A DNA stretch of 64,000 nucleotides from Actinomycetota bacterium (GTDB taxonomy: Bacteria; Actinomycetota; UBA4738; HRBIN12): NCBI GenBank assembly GCA_035697485.1, contig DASSCU010000017.1, forward strand, positions 1 through 64,000. Direction: 5' to 3'. A model generated the notes under the pieces. The model searched no databases. It was not told the DNA's origin and saw only the letters and a program-made list of their open reading frames with translations. Position numbers and translations under genes: made by a program. This document shows, one piece after another, positions 8,052 through 16,546 of the stretch. Each line of letters starts with the position of its first letter. The stretch's first letter is position 1.

Positions 8052-8690
8052 CTACTCGATGAGACGGCGGCGCAAGGCCTCGGCGACCGCGGCCGTGCGG
8101 TCGGAGGCTCCGAGCTTCTCGAAGATGTGCTCGAGGTGGGTCTTGACCGTGTCGGGCGAGATGTAGAGCCGCTCGGCGATGTCTCGGTTCGTGTGTCCGA
8201 ACGCCAGGAGCTGCAGGACCTCGATCTCGCGGGCGGTCAGGGTCTCGGCCTTGCGGTCTCGTTCCTTGGCGGTAGAGAGCTCCTCGGCGAGGGCGACCAC
8301 CAGCTGCGGATCGATCACCATGTTGCCGCCGGCGACCAGCCGGACAGTCTGGATCAGATGCTCTGCGTCTCGGGCCTTCAGCACGTAGCCTCGGGCGCCC
8401 GAGCGCACGGCTTCCACGACGAATTGACGGTCGTCGTATGCGGTCAGCATGATCACGCCGACATCGGGCCAGCGGTCGCGGATCTCACGGGCGGCCTCGA
8501 GGCCGTCCATCTCCGGCATGCGGATGTCGATCAGCGCGATGTCCGGGGTCTCGGTGCCGATCAGGTCGAGCAGCTCCTTGCCGTCTGCGGCCTCGCCGAC
8601 CACCTCGATGCCGTCGGCCATATCGAGGTACCGACGCAGGCCCTGGCGCACCAGCGAGTGGTCGTCCGCGATCGCAACCTTGATCGTCAC
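8052..8690 (-). CDS. NarL/LuxR-family response regulator
   Basis: The 212-residue protein has a receiver domain (VAIADDHSLVRQGLRRYLD, phosphoacceptor Asp55 in IALIDIRMPEMDG, conserved Lys in YVLKARD) and a LuxR-type HTH (LTAREIEVLQLLAFGHTNRD, then TVKTHLEHIFEKLGASDR). It starts at a GTG preceded by AGGAGG, with a TAGGAT -10 box further upstream. It is the likely partner of the PAS histidine kinase encoded just downstream in the same direction. Target genes cannot be deduced from the sequence. Confidence 0.9.
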   Translation of the reverse strand: MTIKVAIADDHSLVRQGLRRYLDMADGIEVVGEAADGKELLDLIGTETPDIALIDIRMPEMDGLEAAREIRDRWPDVGVIMLTAYDDRQFVVEAVRSGARGYVLKARDAEHLIQTVRLVAGGNMVIDPQLVVALAEELSTAKERDRKAETLTAREIEVLQLLAFGHTNRDIAERLYISPDTVKTHLEHIFEKLGASDRTAAVAEALRRRLIE

Positions 8691-8781
8691 GTTCCCTCCT
8701 GAGGGCCCCCCGAGTTCGGACCATCCTAATCGTTCGAGCGGTGCATCGATGCGAACCGCGTCATCGGGGGAGGTCGATGGA

Positions 8782-9993
8782 TCAGAACACGTCCCACCAC
8801 GTCACGAACAGCGCGCCCAGGATCGCGTATCCGCCGGCGAACGCCGCGACGATCGCGGCGTGCGGGACGCGGCCGCGCTCCACCGCGCGCGCCAGCACCC
8901 AGAACGCCGGGAAGATCACGGCGACGAACCGTGGCATCGACAGCAGCGGACGCGTCGGCCAGGCGTACACGAGGGGGAGTGTGAGGCTCGCGACCGCGTA
9001 GACCGAGTACGTGGGACGGAGCCACCGGAGCCCGGCGATCACGGCCAACACGATCACGCCGACCACGAGTGCGTCGACGAGCCAGTAGCCACCCAGGCGC
9101 CAGGCATCGCCGACGCCTTCGGCGAGGGTCGTCCACGGCCATCGCGCCTCGCGCAGCCAGTTCCGCTGTGCCGTCCACGGCACGGTCGCGTCGCCGTGCT
9201 GCGCGCGCCACCAAGCCAGGTAGAGCAGGGGGCCGAGACCGACGGCGAGCGTCGCCACGAGGCGGGGCGCGATCGGGCGTCCGAGGCGTCGATGCTGCAG
9301 CACGGCTTCCACGCCGAGCGCGACCACGAGGAGCACCCCGACGCTGCGGGTGCCCGCCGCGAGCGCCCCCGCGAGCGCCGCGAGCCACCATCGATCGCGT
9401 CGCGCGAACCAGAACGACGAGATCGACGCCAGCAGGAACGGGCCTTCCGTATAGGGCGCCAGGAAGAAGAAGGCCGACGGGAAGATCGCGACGAGCAGCA
9501 CCGTGAGCCGCGCCGCCTCGTGCGACATGCCTTCGAGTCGCGTGAGCCCGTGCAGCATCACGAGGGCGCCGGCGAAGCAGGCGTTCGACACGAGCAGGGC
9601 GGCGCCGAGCGGGCCGATACCCGGCAGCCACGCGATCAACCGGATCGCGAGGGGGTAGACGGGGAAGAACGCCGCGCTGCCGTCGGCGACGTCATAGCCG
9701 CGCGACGCGATCGCGAGGAACCACGCGGCATCCTGTCGTTCGGCCGCGGTGACGAGGGCCTCCCACCCGTAGCTCACCGGCGCGATGGGCCAGCCCGCGA
9801 CGGCCGGCGGACCCTGCCGCGGCACGATCAGGCCGACGGCCACGAGTCCGAGCACCGAGAAGCCGATGCGCACACCCAGGAACACGAAGAGCGAATACCT
9901 CAGCCCGTCGCGCAGCCTCACGGGTGCTCCGTCGTGGGGTCCCGCCGTCAGAGCGGCAGACTCCTCCGACCTCTCCGACGCGGGCTCGCTCAC
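8782..9993 (-). CDS. Integral membrane glycosyltransferase, PIG-V-like
   Basis: The 403-residue protein has about nine to ten hydrophobic segments. The segment RQDAAWFLAIASRGYD followed by SAAFFPVYPLAIRLIAW fits the luminal loop of GT-C mannosyltransferases of the PIG-V family, which use polyprenyl-phosphate sugars. It probably adds a sugar to a lipid or envelope glycan on the outer face of the membrane; donor and acceptor are unknown. The start is GTG 9993, 22 nt after the stop of the upstream membrane glycosyltransferase gene, so the two are probably co-transcribed. Confidence 0.75.
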   Translation of the reverse strand: MSEPASERSEESAALTAGPHDGAPVRLRDGLRYSLFVFLGVRIGFSVLGLVAVGLIVPRQGPPAVAGWPIAPVSYGWEALVTAAERQDAAWFLAIASRGYDVADGSAAFFPVYPLAIRLIAWLPGIGPLGAALLVSNACFAGALVMLHGLTRLEGMSHEAARLTVLLVAIFPSAFFFLAPYTEGPFLLASISSFWFARRDRWWLAALAGALAAGTRSVGVLLVVALGVEAVLQHRRLGRPIAPRLVATLAVGLGPLLYLAWWRAQHGDATVPWTAQRNWLREARWPWTTLAEGVGDAWRLGGYWLVDALVVGVIVLAVIAGLRWLRPTYSVYAVASLTLPLVYAWPTRPLLSMPRFVAVIFPAFWVLARAVERGRVPHAAIVAAFAGGYAILGALFVTWWDVF

Positions 9994-10034
9994 GCCGACA
10001 CCGCCTCGCCCTCGCTCACGCCGACACCGCCTCG
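9985..10034. repeat. Tandem duplication of 24 bp at a gene junction
   Basis: Positions 9985-10008 and 10011-10034 are identical, with a period of 26 bp. Each copy contains, on the minus strand, the GTGAGCGAG stop/start junction. In the right copy the TGA ends the upstream glycosyltransferase gene. In the left copy the GTG starts the downstream one. The ancestral arrangement was probably a simple GTGA overlap that was duplicated. Confidence 0.9.
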
Positions 10035-11248
10035 ACCTCGAGGGCCGGAGGGCCGGCTCGCCGGCGGCGCTCGAGTTCGATCGGCTCGTGCTCGCGGAGG
10101 ATCCACGCCAGGACGCACCACACCAGCACCACCGCCCGCAGCATCACCATCACCTCGAACAGCGCCTGGGACGAGCCGGGCGCGCCCTGGAGCCGACCGA
10201 ACCACGTGAAGCGCGTCACGAACACCGCGACGTCGGTGAGCGAGAACGCCAGGAAGAGCCACAGCCGCGGGAGCACCAGGGCGAACCAGGGGAGCAGCCA
10301 GAGACCGTATTGCGGCGAGTACACCTTGTTCGACAACAGGAACGCCACGAGCACCGGCAGACCGAGGGTCCAGCGAGGAAAGTCGGGGTGGCGACGGGCC
10401 TTGATCGCCCACACGGCTGCGGCCGACGCCAGGAAGATCGCGAACGATCCGACGTTGATCGCCCGCGTGGACGGACATAGCTCCAGATGGCGGCAGGCGA
10501 TGTACCAGAGGCTGTCGAAGTCCGCTGCCCGCTCGCCGTTGAACCGGAAGAAGGTCAGCCATGCCGTGGGTGCGATCGCCGCGAACGGAAGGTTGACGAG
10601 GAGCCAGGCCCCCGCGGTCGTCCATGCGAGTACGATCGCGCCGTCGGGGCGCCGTTCGCGGATCCGCTGCACGATGAGTGGCACCACGAGCATGGCGGGG
10701 TAGAGCTTCGTGGCGGCGCCGAGTCCGAGGGCGACACCGGCCGCGCGATCACGCCTCCGGAAGAAGGTGAGCAGCCCGGCGGTCCCGAGCGCCACGGCGA
10801 CGAGGTCCCAGTTCACCGTTCCGTACACGAACAGGGTGGGTGCGAGCGCGAAGTAGAGCGCGCGCGATCCGTTCGCGACGTACAGCATCACGGCGATCGC
10901 CACGGCCAAGCCGGTCAGCAGAAGGGCATTGACCCAGTAGAAGGGGGCGTAGTCGTCGCCGGAGATCCACGACGCAAGCCGCATCACGTACATCGTGAGC
11001 ACGGGGTACTCGTCGCAGTTGCGACCCTCGACCGGCTCGCACGCATCGAGGAAGGGCAGGCGTGAGCCCCGCAACTGCTCGGTGTCGAGGAGCGGCACGA
11101 CGTCGGTGTAGCAGAGCCGTCGATACTGGCGCAGGTCGCCCCAATCGCCCGAGGCGCATGGAGCCTTGGTCACGGCGCCGAGCGCCATCGTGCCCACCAC
11201 GCACGCGAGGACCAGGCCGAGGCTGACCGTCGCGCGCGCGTGGCTCAT
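10016..11248 (-). CDS. Integral membrane glycosyltransferase, GT87/DUF2029-like
   Basis: The 410-residue protein has an N-terminal signal-anchor and about ten hydrophobic segments. Family-like features include CDEYPVLTMYVMRLA (an acidic motif in the first loop), ALGLGAATKLYPAMLVVPLI and FLLSNKVYSPQYGLWLLPW. These match GT87 polyprenyl-phosphate-mannose-dependent mannosyltransferases of actinobacteria, which elongate lipomannan-type or similar envelope glycans. The start ATG 11248 has a TACGAT box 8 nt upstream and no ribosome-binding site. Long open sequence upstream in the same frame is antisense to the MerR and menG genes and is not part of this protein. Confidence 0.78.
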   Translation of the reverse strand: MSHARATVSLGLVLACVVGTMALGAVTKAPCASGDWGDLRQYRRLCYTDVVPLLDTEQLRGSRLPFLDACEPVEGRNCDEYPVLTMYVMRLASWISGDDYAPFYWVNALLLTGLAVAIAVMLYVANGSRALYFALAPTLFVYGTVNWDLVAVALGTAGLLTFFRRRDRAAGVALGLGAATKLYPAMLVVPLIVQRIRERRPDGAIVLAWTTAGAWLLVNLPFAAIAPTAWLTFFRFNGERAADFDSLWYIACRHLELCPSTRAINVGSFAIFLASAAAVWAIKARRHPDFPRWTLGLPVLVAFLLSNKVYSPQYGLWLLPWFALVLPRLWLFLAFSLTDVAVFVTRFTWFGRLQGAPGSSQALFEVMVMLRAVVLVWCVLAWILREHEPIELERRRRAGPPALEVEAVSA

Positions 11249-11262
11249 CGCGCCGCATCGTA
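11249..11262 (-). promoter_or_regulatory. -10 element for the GT87-like gene, probable leaderless start
   Basis: On the minus strand TACGAT (11262-11257) lies 8 nt before ATG 11248. It faces the TAGAGT box of the rightward MerR gene at 11301, so this short gap holds divergent promoters. Confidence 0.45.
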
Positions 11263-11300
11263 GCCCGACCACGACGGATGACCGTCGGAGTGCCGACTCG

Positions 11301-11314
11301 TAGAGTGTCCGGTC
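11301..11314 (+). promoter_or_regulatory. -10 element for the MerR-like gene, probable leaderless start
   Basis: TAGAGT at 11301-11306 lies 8 nt before GTG 11315, with no ribosome-binding site in between. Confidence 0.45.
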
Positions 11315-12067
11315 GTGAGGTATCGCGTGGAACAGCTGGCCGCGACCTGCGAGGTGTCGGTCGACACCGTCCGCTACTACCAATCGCGCGGGCTGCTCGC
11401 CGCCCCCGAGCGGGAAGGGCGGGTGGCTTGGTACGGCCCCGAGCACGTGGAGCGCATCGCCCAGATCCGCTCGCTGCAACGCAAGGGGCTCACGCTCGCC
11501 GCGATCCGACGGGTGGTCTCCGGCGAGCTGGGTCCCGCCGACGCAGACCTCGCGGCGGCCGTGTCGTCGGCCCTCGGGGAGGCGGGCGATCCCACCGTGA
11601 ACGCCGACACCGAGGCGGACGGTTCGCTCACCCTCGAGGAGTTCTCTGCGGCGAGCGGCGTGCCCGCGTCCTTGGTCCAGGCGGTCGAGCGCGAGGGCAT
11701 CCGGCTCGGCCGCCGAGTCGACGGTGAGGACCGATACACCACGGCCGACATCGAGGTCGTACGCACGGCGCTGCGTCTGCTCGAGTTCGGCTTGCCGCTG
11801 CCCGACCTGCTGGGGCTCGCCCGCGACGCCGACGCGGCGATGCGAGGTCTGGCCGTTCGTGCCGTGGCCCTGTTCGATGAGCACGTCCGCAAGCCGATCC
11901 GCGACACGGCCGGCGACGACGAGCGGGCGGCCGAGCAGATGGTCGAAGCCTTCCGCGAGCTGCTGCCGGCGGTGACGACGCTCGTGTCGCACCACTTCCG
12001 CCGCGTCCTGCTCGAGACCGCGGAGGCCCAGATCGAGGAGCCGGCCACGATCGAGGGGCGTCCGTGA
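11315..12067 (+). CDS. MerR-family transcriptional regulator with two HTH-like halves
   Basis: The 250-residue protein starts with a MerR winged helix (YRVEQLAATCEVSVDTVRYY, QSRGLLAAPEREGRVAWYG). A second, more divergent MerR-like segment follows at about residues 105-165 (LTLEEFSAASGVPASLVQAV, RYTTADIEVV). The C-terminal third is helical and has no recognised ligand domain or Cys-rich metal site. The stop overlaps the start of menG (GTGA), so the regulator probably heads the menG-menF operon and may control it. This role is inferred from position only. Confidence 0.78.
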   Translation: MRYRVEQLAATCEVSVDTVRYYQSRGLLAAPEREGRVAWYGPEHVERIAQIRSLQRKGLTLAAIRRVVSGELGPADADLAAAVSSALGEAGDPTVNADTEADGSLTLEEFSAASGVPASLVQAVEREGIRLGRRVDGEDRYTTADIEVVRTALRLLEFGLPLPDLLGLARDADAAMRGLAVRAVALFDEHVRKPIRDTAGDDERAAEQMVEAFRELLPAVTTLVSHHFRRVLLETAEAQIEEPATIEGRP

Positions 12068-12750
12068 CCGCGCCGCTGCCGCAGGGGGAGGAGAAGCGCC
12101 GCGCAGTCCGACGGCTGTTCGACTCGATCTCGCCACGGTACGACCTCGTGAACAGGGTGATGACGTTCGGCATGGACGTCGGGTGGCGGCGCACGGCCGT
12201 CGCGGCGCTGCGGCTTCCCGGCCGGTCGTTCGTGGCGGACCTCGCATGCGGCACCGGCGACCTCTGTCGTGAGCTGGAACGCCGCGGGTACCGGGCGGTC
12301 GGGTTCGACTTCTCCCACGGCATGCTCGTGAACGCTCGCACCGACGCACCGCTCGTGGAGGCCGACGTCCTGCAGCTGCCGATCGCCGATCGGGGGGTGG
12401 ACGCCGTCACCTGCGGGTTCGCCCTGCGCAACGTGGTATCGCTCGGGGGGTTCTTCCGGGAGCTCGGACGCATCGTGCGACCGGGCGGACGCATCGTGCT
12501 GCTCGACGCGAGCGAGCCAGACAATCGCGTCGTGCGTGCGGGCCACGGCCTCTACTTCAACCGGGTCGTGCCGATGATCGGCGGCACGCTCTCGAACAAG
12601 ACCGCCTACTCGTACCTGCCGAAGTCGATGGCCTACCTGCCGCCGGCGGCGGAGATGCTCTCGATGCTGCGTGAGGCCGGCTTCCCGGATGTGCAGCGGC
12701 GACAGCTCTCGGGCGGGCTCACGCAGCTCTTCGTGGGCACCCGGTCGTGA
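12064..12750 (+). CDS. menG: Demethylmenaquinone methyltransferase
   Basis: The 228-residue SAM-dependent methyltransferase makes the last step of menaquinone synthesis, methylating demethylmenaquinone. The family signature RRLFDSISPRYDLVNRVMTF is at the N-terminus. The SAM site VADLACGTGDLCREL follows, then FALRNV, and SYLPKSMAYLPPAAEMLSML matches the second UbiE/MenG motif. The length is typical. The GTG start overlaps the MerR gene's stop and the gene's own stop overlaps menF, so all three form one operon. Confidence 0.92.
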   Translation: MTAPLPQGEEKRRAVRRLFDSISPRYDLVNRVMTFGMDVGWRRTAVAALRLPGRSFVADLACGTGDLCRELERRGYRAVGFDFSHGMLVNARTDAPLVEADVLQLPIADRGVDAVTCGFALRNVVSLGGFFRELGRIVRPGGRIVLLDASEPDNRVVRAGHGLYFNRVVPMIGGTLSNKTAYSYLPKSMAYLPPAAEMLSMLREAGFPDVQRRQLSGGLTQLFVGTRS

Positions 12751-14051
12751 GCGGGTCGGTGTACGCGAAGCCGCTGGGCGCCGCGTTCGACCTGCTGGCG
12801 GCATACGCGTCGCCGGACGGCTTCTACTTCGAGCGGAAGGGCCTCGGTGTCGCGACCGCCTCGCTCGACGGCGCGCTCGAGATCGGCCCCGCATCGGACG
12901 TATCGGCGTTGGCTCGAGCGGTCGCGGTGGCCTTGCGGGAGGTCGGCGACGTCCACGGTGTCACGCCCCTCGCGGTCGGAGCGCTGCCGTTCGCGGCAAC
13001 TCCAGCGTCCTTGTGGATACCCCGGCGCACGGTGATCCGCACGGACGACGGGGAAACGTGGCTGCTCGACCTCGCGGGCGATGGCGACCAGGCACCCGCG
13101 TTCCGGCCGGAGCGGGTGATCGGCGAGCTTCCGCACGAGGCGTTCCGGCCCGTGCAGCTGAGCGAGGAGCCGCCGGGTCCGGTCTACGCCGAGGCCGTGC
13201 GTTCCGCCGTGGATCTGATCGATGCGGGCGCACTCGAGAAGGTGGTGCTCGCGCGAACCCTGTGCGTCGACGCCGGCCGGGCGCTCGATGCCCGGCGGTT
13301 GCTGCATCGTCTCCGCGCGGTCGAGCCTCACTGCTACACCTTCGCCGCGCCGACACGGCAAGGACCTCCGTCTTCCGTCGCTGGCACCAACACGGACGTC
13401 CCTGCTCAGTCGCGCGAAGGATCGTCGATCCGCCTCCGTCCCCTGGTCGGCGCGAGCCCGGAGCTGCTGGTCTCTCGTCGAGGAGATCGTGTGCGCTCGA
13501 TGCCGTTGGCGGGAACGGCTCCCCGCTCAGGCGACCCCGACGAGGACCTCGCGAACGCCGAGGCGCTCGCGGCGTCGGCGAAGGACCGGGAGGAGCACGC
13601 GATCGTCGTCGCCGCGGTCGCCGACGTGCTCGGAGGCTTCTGCGACGACCTCACCTTCGACGCCGAGCCCGTGCTCGAGCCCACCGCCAACGTGTGGCAC
13701 CTGGCGACGCGGTTCGAAGGGACGCTCCGTGACCGGTCGGTGACCGCGCTCGACCTCGTCGCCGAACTGCATCCGACCCCTGCCGTATGCGGCACGCCCG
13801 AGACGGCTGCCCGGTCATGCATCGATCGGTCGGAAGGCTTCGACCGCGGGGCCTACGCGGGGCCGGTGGGGTGGGTGGACGTTCGAGGTGACGGCGACTG
13901 GGCGATCGCGCTCCGCTGCGCCGAACTCGACGGCGCGCGAGCCACGCTCTACGCCGGCGCCGGCATCGTGGGGGGGTCGGATCCGGCGAGCGAGCTCGAG
14001 GAGACCGATCGCAAGTTCCGCGCGTTCCTCGACTCGCTGCGCTGGGGCTGA
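12747..14051 (+). CDS. menF: Isochorismate synthase (menaquinone pathway)
   Basis: The 434-residue chorismate-binding enzyme converts chorismate to isochorismate, the entry step of menaquinone synthesis. Catalytic-domain motifs are visible: ALEKVVLARTL, LVGASPELLVSRRGD, MPLAGTAPRSGDPDEDLANA, ELHPTPAVCGTPETAA, GAYAGPVGWVD and TLYAGAGIVGGSDPASE. Salicylate synthases and EntC share this fold, but the other men genes around it favour MenF. An extra low-complexity loop of about 27 residues (from TRQGPPSSVAG to GSSIRLR) sits between YTFAAP and LVGASPE, where most relatives have only a few residues. The frame stays open across it. The GTG start overlaps the menG stop. Confidence 0.9.
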   Translation: MSGSVYAKPLGAAFDLLAAYASPDGFYFERKGLGVATASLDGALEIGPASDVSALARAVAVALREVGDVHGVTPLAVGALPFAATPASLWIPRRTVIRTDDGETWLLDLAGDGDQAPAFRPERVIGELPHEAFRPVQLSEEPPGPVYAEAVRSAVDLIDAGALEKVVLARTLCVDAGRALDARRLLHRLRAVEPHCYTFAAPTRQGPPSSVAGTNTDVPAQSREGSSIRLRPLVGASPELLVSRRGDRVRSMPLAGTAPRSGDPDEDLANAEALAASAKDREEHAIVVAAVADVLGGFCDDLTFDAEPVLEPTANVWHLATRFEGTLRDRSVTALDLVAELHPTPAVCGTPETAARSCIDRSEGFDRGAYAGPVGWVDVRGDGDWAIALRCAELDGARATLYAGAGIVGGSDPASELEETDRKFRAFLDSLRWG

Positions 14052-14087
14052 CCTCGGTATGGAAGTCCGCGTGCACGACGCCACGAC

Positions 14088-14687
14088 TCATCCCGGCGGC
14101 AGGCTCGCCCGCGCCGCCCGGCGCGTGAGGCCGAGCCGTGTGAGCTCCATCGACGCGAGCGCCGAGTGCCGGCCCGCCTGCAGATCGCCCCAGGGATCGG
14201 TCGTGATCCCCGCGATCCGTGAGTACGGGAACCGGGTCGCGGCGCGCAGCGCGAGGTATCCATCGAGCCCGGGGTCGCCGACGTCCAGCGCCTTGCCGAT
14301 ACGCCGACGCTCGCGTGCGAGCGGGGCACGGATCACGAGCCACACGGCGAGGAGAGGGACCGTCGGGCCCAGCGCGATGACGAGCCCGATCAGGAGCGAG
14401 ATGTTGAAGATCGCGTCCTTGCTCGCCTCGCCTTTCTGCACCGTGCCCTGCCCGATCGCGTCGATACGGTCGGCGATCGCGTCGATGCCGCCGCCGATCA
14501 GGGGCACGTCCGCGAAGTCGCCGAGCGCTCCGGCCGCGTCGGAGACGCCCTCCCCGGCGCCGATCACGCCGTCGCTGAGCCCGCTCAGCTCGTTCACCGT
14601 CCGACCGAGGGTGTAGCCGATCGCGCACCACAGCAGGAGCCAGAGCACGAGGATGACGTCGATCGTTCGAGACGTACGGTGCGACAC
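14088..14687 (-). CDS. Membrane protein of unknown function
   Basis: The 199-residue protein has two membrane spans: residues about 8-30 (VILVLWLLLWCAIGYTLGRT) and about 98-125 (ISLLIGLVIALGPTVPLLAV). Between them is an exported Gly/Asp-rich segment with heptad-like LSDGVIGAGEGVSDAAGALG. The cytosolic C-terminus is basic and contains GLDGYLALRAATRFPYSRIA. I recognise the general layout from actinobacterial genomes but no function. GTG 14687 is preceded by GGAGG. It is encoded leftward between menF and menD and may share a transcript with menB-menA-menD upstream. Confidence 0.7.
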   Translation of the reverse strand: MSHRTSRTIDVILVLWLLLWCAIGYTLGRTVNELSGLSDGVIGAGEGVSDAAGALGDFADVPLIGGGIDAIADRIDAIGQGTVQKGEASKDAIFNISLLIGLVIALGPTVPLLAVWLVIRAPLARERRRIGKALDVGDPGLDGYLALRAATRFPYSRIAGITTDPWGDLQAGRHSALASMELTRLGLTRRAARASLPPG

Positions 14688-14773
14688 GGGGGCCTCCGAA
14701 TGGGTGGGCCGGTGGAAGCGGGACCCGCGCATCGTAGGGCGTGAACCGCTCTGGGCGCGACCGATGTCGCGGG

Positions 14774-16546
14774 TCAGCGCAGCGCCGACGCGATCGCCTC
14801 GCGCAGCTCGGAGCGCCACACGACGGAGCGTTCGGGGTCGACGACGGCCTCGATGATCTGCAACCCGCCGTCCCGACTTGCGGATTCGAGCGATGGCTCG
14901 AGATCCGTGGCGCGTTCGACCAGCCGGTGGGCGGCTCCGGCCGCCGTTGTCAGCCCCCCGACGTCGGCCTCGTGGGGCGTCACGAACAGATCCCGGTGCT
15001 CGGGCAGGTCTCGCTGCGGGAGCATCGAGAAGATCTCGCCGCCGCCGTTGCTCACGACCACGAACGTGATGTCCTGGCCGCGACGAGCGTTCCACGAGAG
15101 CGCGCCGAGGTCGTACAGGAACGTGAGGTCGCCCAGGAGCGCGACCGTCGGACCCTGGCTCCCGGCCGCGACACCGAGCGCCGTCGATACGAGTCCGTCG
15201 ATGCCGCTCGCCCCGCGATTCGCGAGCACACGCAGCCCCGATCGGGGCGACATCGCGAGGTCGAGGTCGCGGATCGGGTTCGAGTTGCCGACGAAGAGCG
15301 TGCCCCCGGTGGGGACCCAGGCCGCCACGTCTCGCGCGATGCGCGGCTCGAACGGTTCGTCGAGGCCGTCGAGGTATCCGTCGAGTGCCTCGCGGGCCTT
15401 CTTGTCGGCCACGCGCCATGCCTCGCTCCATCCGTTCGGCGGTGGCATGAGCCGACGGGCCCATAGGTCGTCGAGCTCCTCGGCCGAGTGGCCCCCGGTG
15501 ATGGCGATGCCGACGCCGAGCTGCTCCACGGGGCGGTCGTGGAGCGCTGTGGTGAGCGCATCGGGATCGACCGCGAGGCGCCATGTCGCGAGTCGCTCGG
15601 CGTCGGGGTCGAGGTGCCAGCGGTCCGCGACGATCAGGCGATCGGCTGAAGCCACGAACGCCTGGGTCGCGCGCGTCGTGGGCATCGCCCCGAGCTGGAT
15701 CACGATCTCGGGGCCGTGGGTCCGGGCCCAGCCCATATCACCGATCAGGGACTGACCCGCCGTGAGGGCGTGCTTCGGTAGGCGCGCACCCGAGGTCGGC
15801 TCTGCGAGCACCGGCCAGCCGAGCACCTCGTGCCAGAAGCTCGCGCTGGCCGAGGCGGCGCCTGGCCATCCTCCGATCACGACCGCGCCTCGCGCCCCCG
15901 AGACGAGTCCGGCCAGGCGGTCGGCTTCCTCGACCGTGAGGTCGGCGGCCGGTCGGCTCGGCAGTTCGAGCGCCTCGCCGGTCGGATCGGGGAGCGCGAC
16001 GTCGAGCGATGGACTCAGCGGTTCCTCGAACGGGCAGTTCACGTGCACGGGTCCGACCGGGTCGCCGGAGGCGGCCTCGAGAGCCTCTCGGGCGGCCTGG
16101 CGCCACCACGCTTCCTGCCCGGCCGCCTCGGGAACGGGCAGGTCGAGATCATCGCGGACGTTCCCGGCGTAGAGGCCGACCTGATCGATCGTCTGGTTCG
16201 CGCCGGTACCGCGCAACCGGGGCGGGCGGTCGGCCGTCAAGAGGATCAAGGGGAGCCGTGACTGGGACGCCTCGACCACGGCTGGAAGGAACTCCGCGGC
16301 CGCGGTGCCGCTCGTGCATGCGACCGCCACCGGGGTGCCGGTTGCGCGCGCCAGCCCCGCCGCGAAGAACGCGCTCGAGCGCTCGTCGAGGTGCACGTGC
16401 ACATCGACCGTGGGGTGACGAGCGAGCGCGAGGGCGAGCGGCGTCGAGCGGGAGCCGGGGGAGATGCACGCGTGCCGCACACCGCCGCCCACGAGCCCGT
16501 CGACCAAGGCCCAGGCGCATGCGAGGTTGAGGTCGGCGACGTCCAT
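14774..16546 (-). CDS. menD: SEPHCHC synthase (2-succinyl-5-enolpyruvyl-6-hydroxy-3-cyclohexene-1-carboxylate synthase)
   Basis: The 590-residue ThDP enzyme joins isochorismate and 2-oxoglutarate in menaquinone synthesis. Diagnostic features are HACISPGSRSTPLALALARH and HVHLDERSSAFFAAGLARAT at the N-terminus, SGTAAAEFLPAVVEAS, TADRPPRLRGTGANQTIDQ, and the ThDP-binding stretch VALLGDLTFLYDLGALS followed by VVSNGGGEIFSMLPQ. The length is normal. The ATG starts immediately after the TAG of menA with no spacer, in a tight menB-menA-menD operon. Confidence 0.94.
   Translation of the reverse strand: MDVADLNLACAWALVDGLVGGGVRHACISPGSRSTPLALALARHPTVDVHVHLDERSSAFFAAGLARATGTPVAVACTSGTAAAEFLPAVVEASQSRLPLILLTADRPPRLRGTGANQTIDQVGLYAGNVRDDLDLPVPEAAGQEAWWRQAAREALEAASGDPVGPVHVNCPFEEPLSPSLDVALPDPTGEALELPSRPAADLTVEEADRLAGLVSGARGAVVIGGWPGAASASASFWHEVLGWPVLAEPTSGARLPKHALTAGQSLIGDMGWARTHGPEIVIQLGAMPTTRATQAFVASADRLIVADRWHLDPDAERLATWRLAVDPDALTTALHDRPVEQLGVGIAITGGHSAEELDDLWARRLMPPPNGWSEAWRVADKKAREALDGYLDGLDEPFEPRIARDVAAWVPTGGTLFVGNSNPIRDLDLAMSPRSGLRVLANRGASGIDGLVSTALGVAAGSQGPTVALLGDLTFLYDLGALSWNARRGQDITFVVVSNGGGEIFSMLPQRDLPEHRDLFVTPHEADVGGLTTAAGAAHRLVERATDLEPSLESASRDGGLQIIEAVVDPERSVVWRSELREAIASALR

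Noticed and set aside
8449-10209. Long rightward open frame opposite the glycosyltransferase and response regulator genes
   Set aside because: Its product is low-complexity Arg/Glu/His-rich sequence typical of antisense frames in high-GC DNA, while the minus strand encodes clear families.
11249-12349. N-terminal extension of the GT87-like protein
   Set aside because: This part of the open frame is antisense to the MerR and menG genes; ATG 11248 with a -10 box 8 nt upstream and a membrane segment at once is the better start.
12747-14051. Intein or mobile insertion in menF
   Set aside because: The extra loop is only about 27 residues, has no splicing motifs and no flanking repeats.
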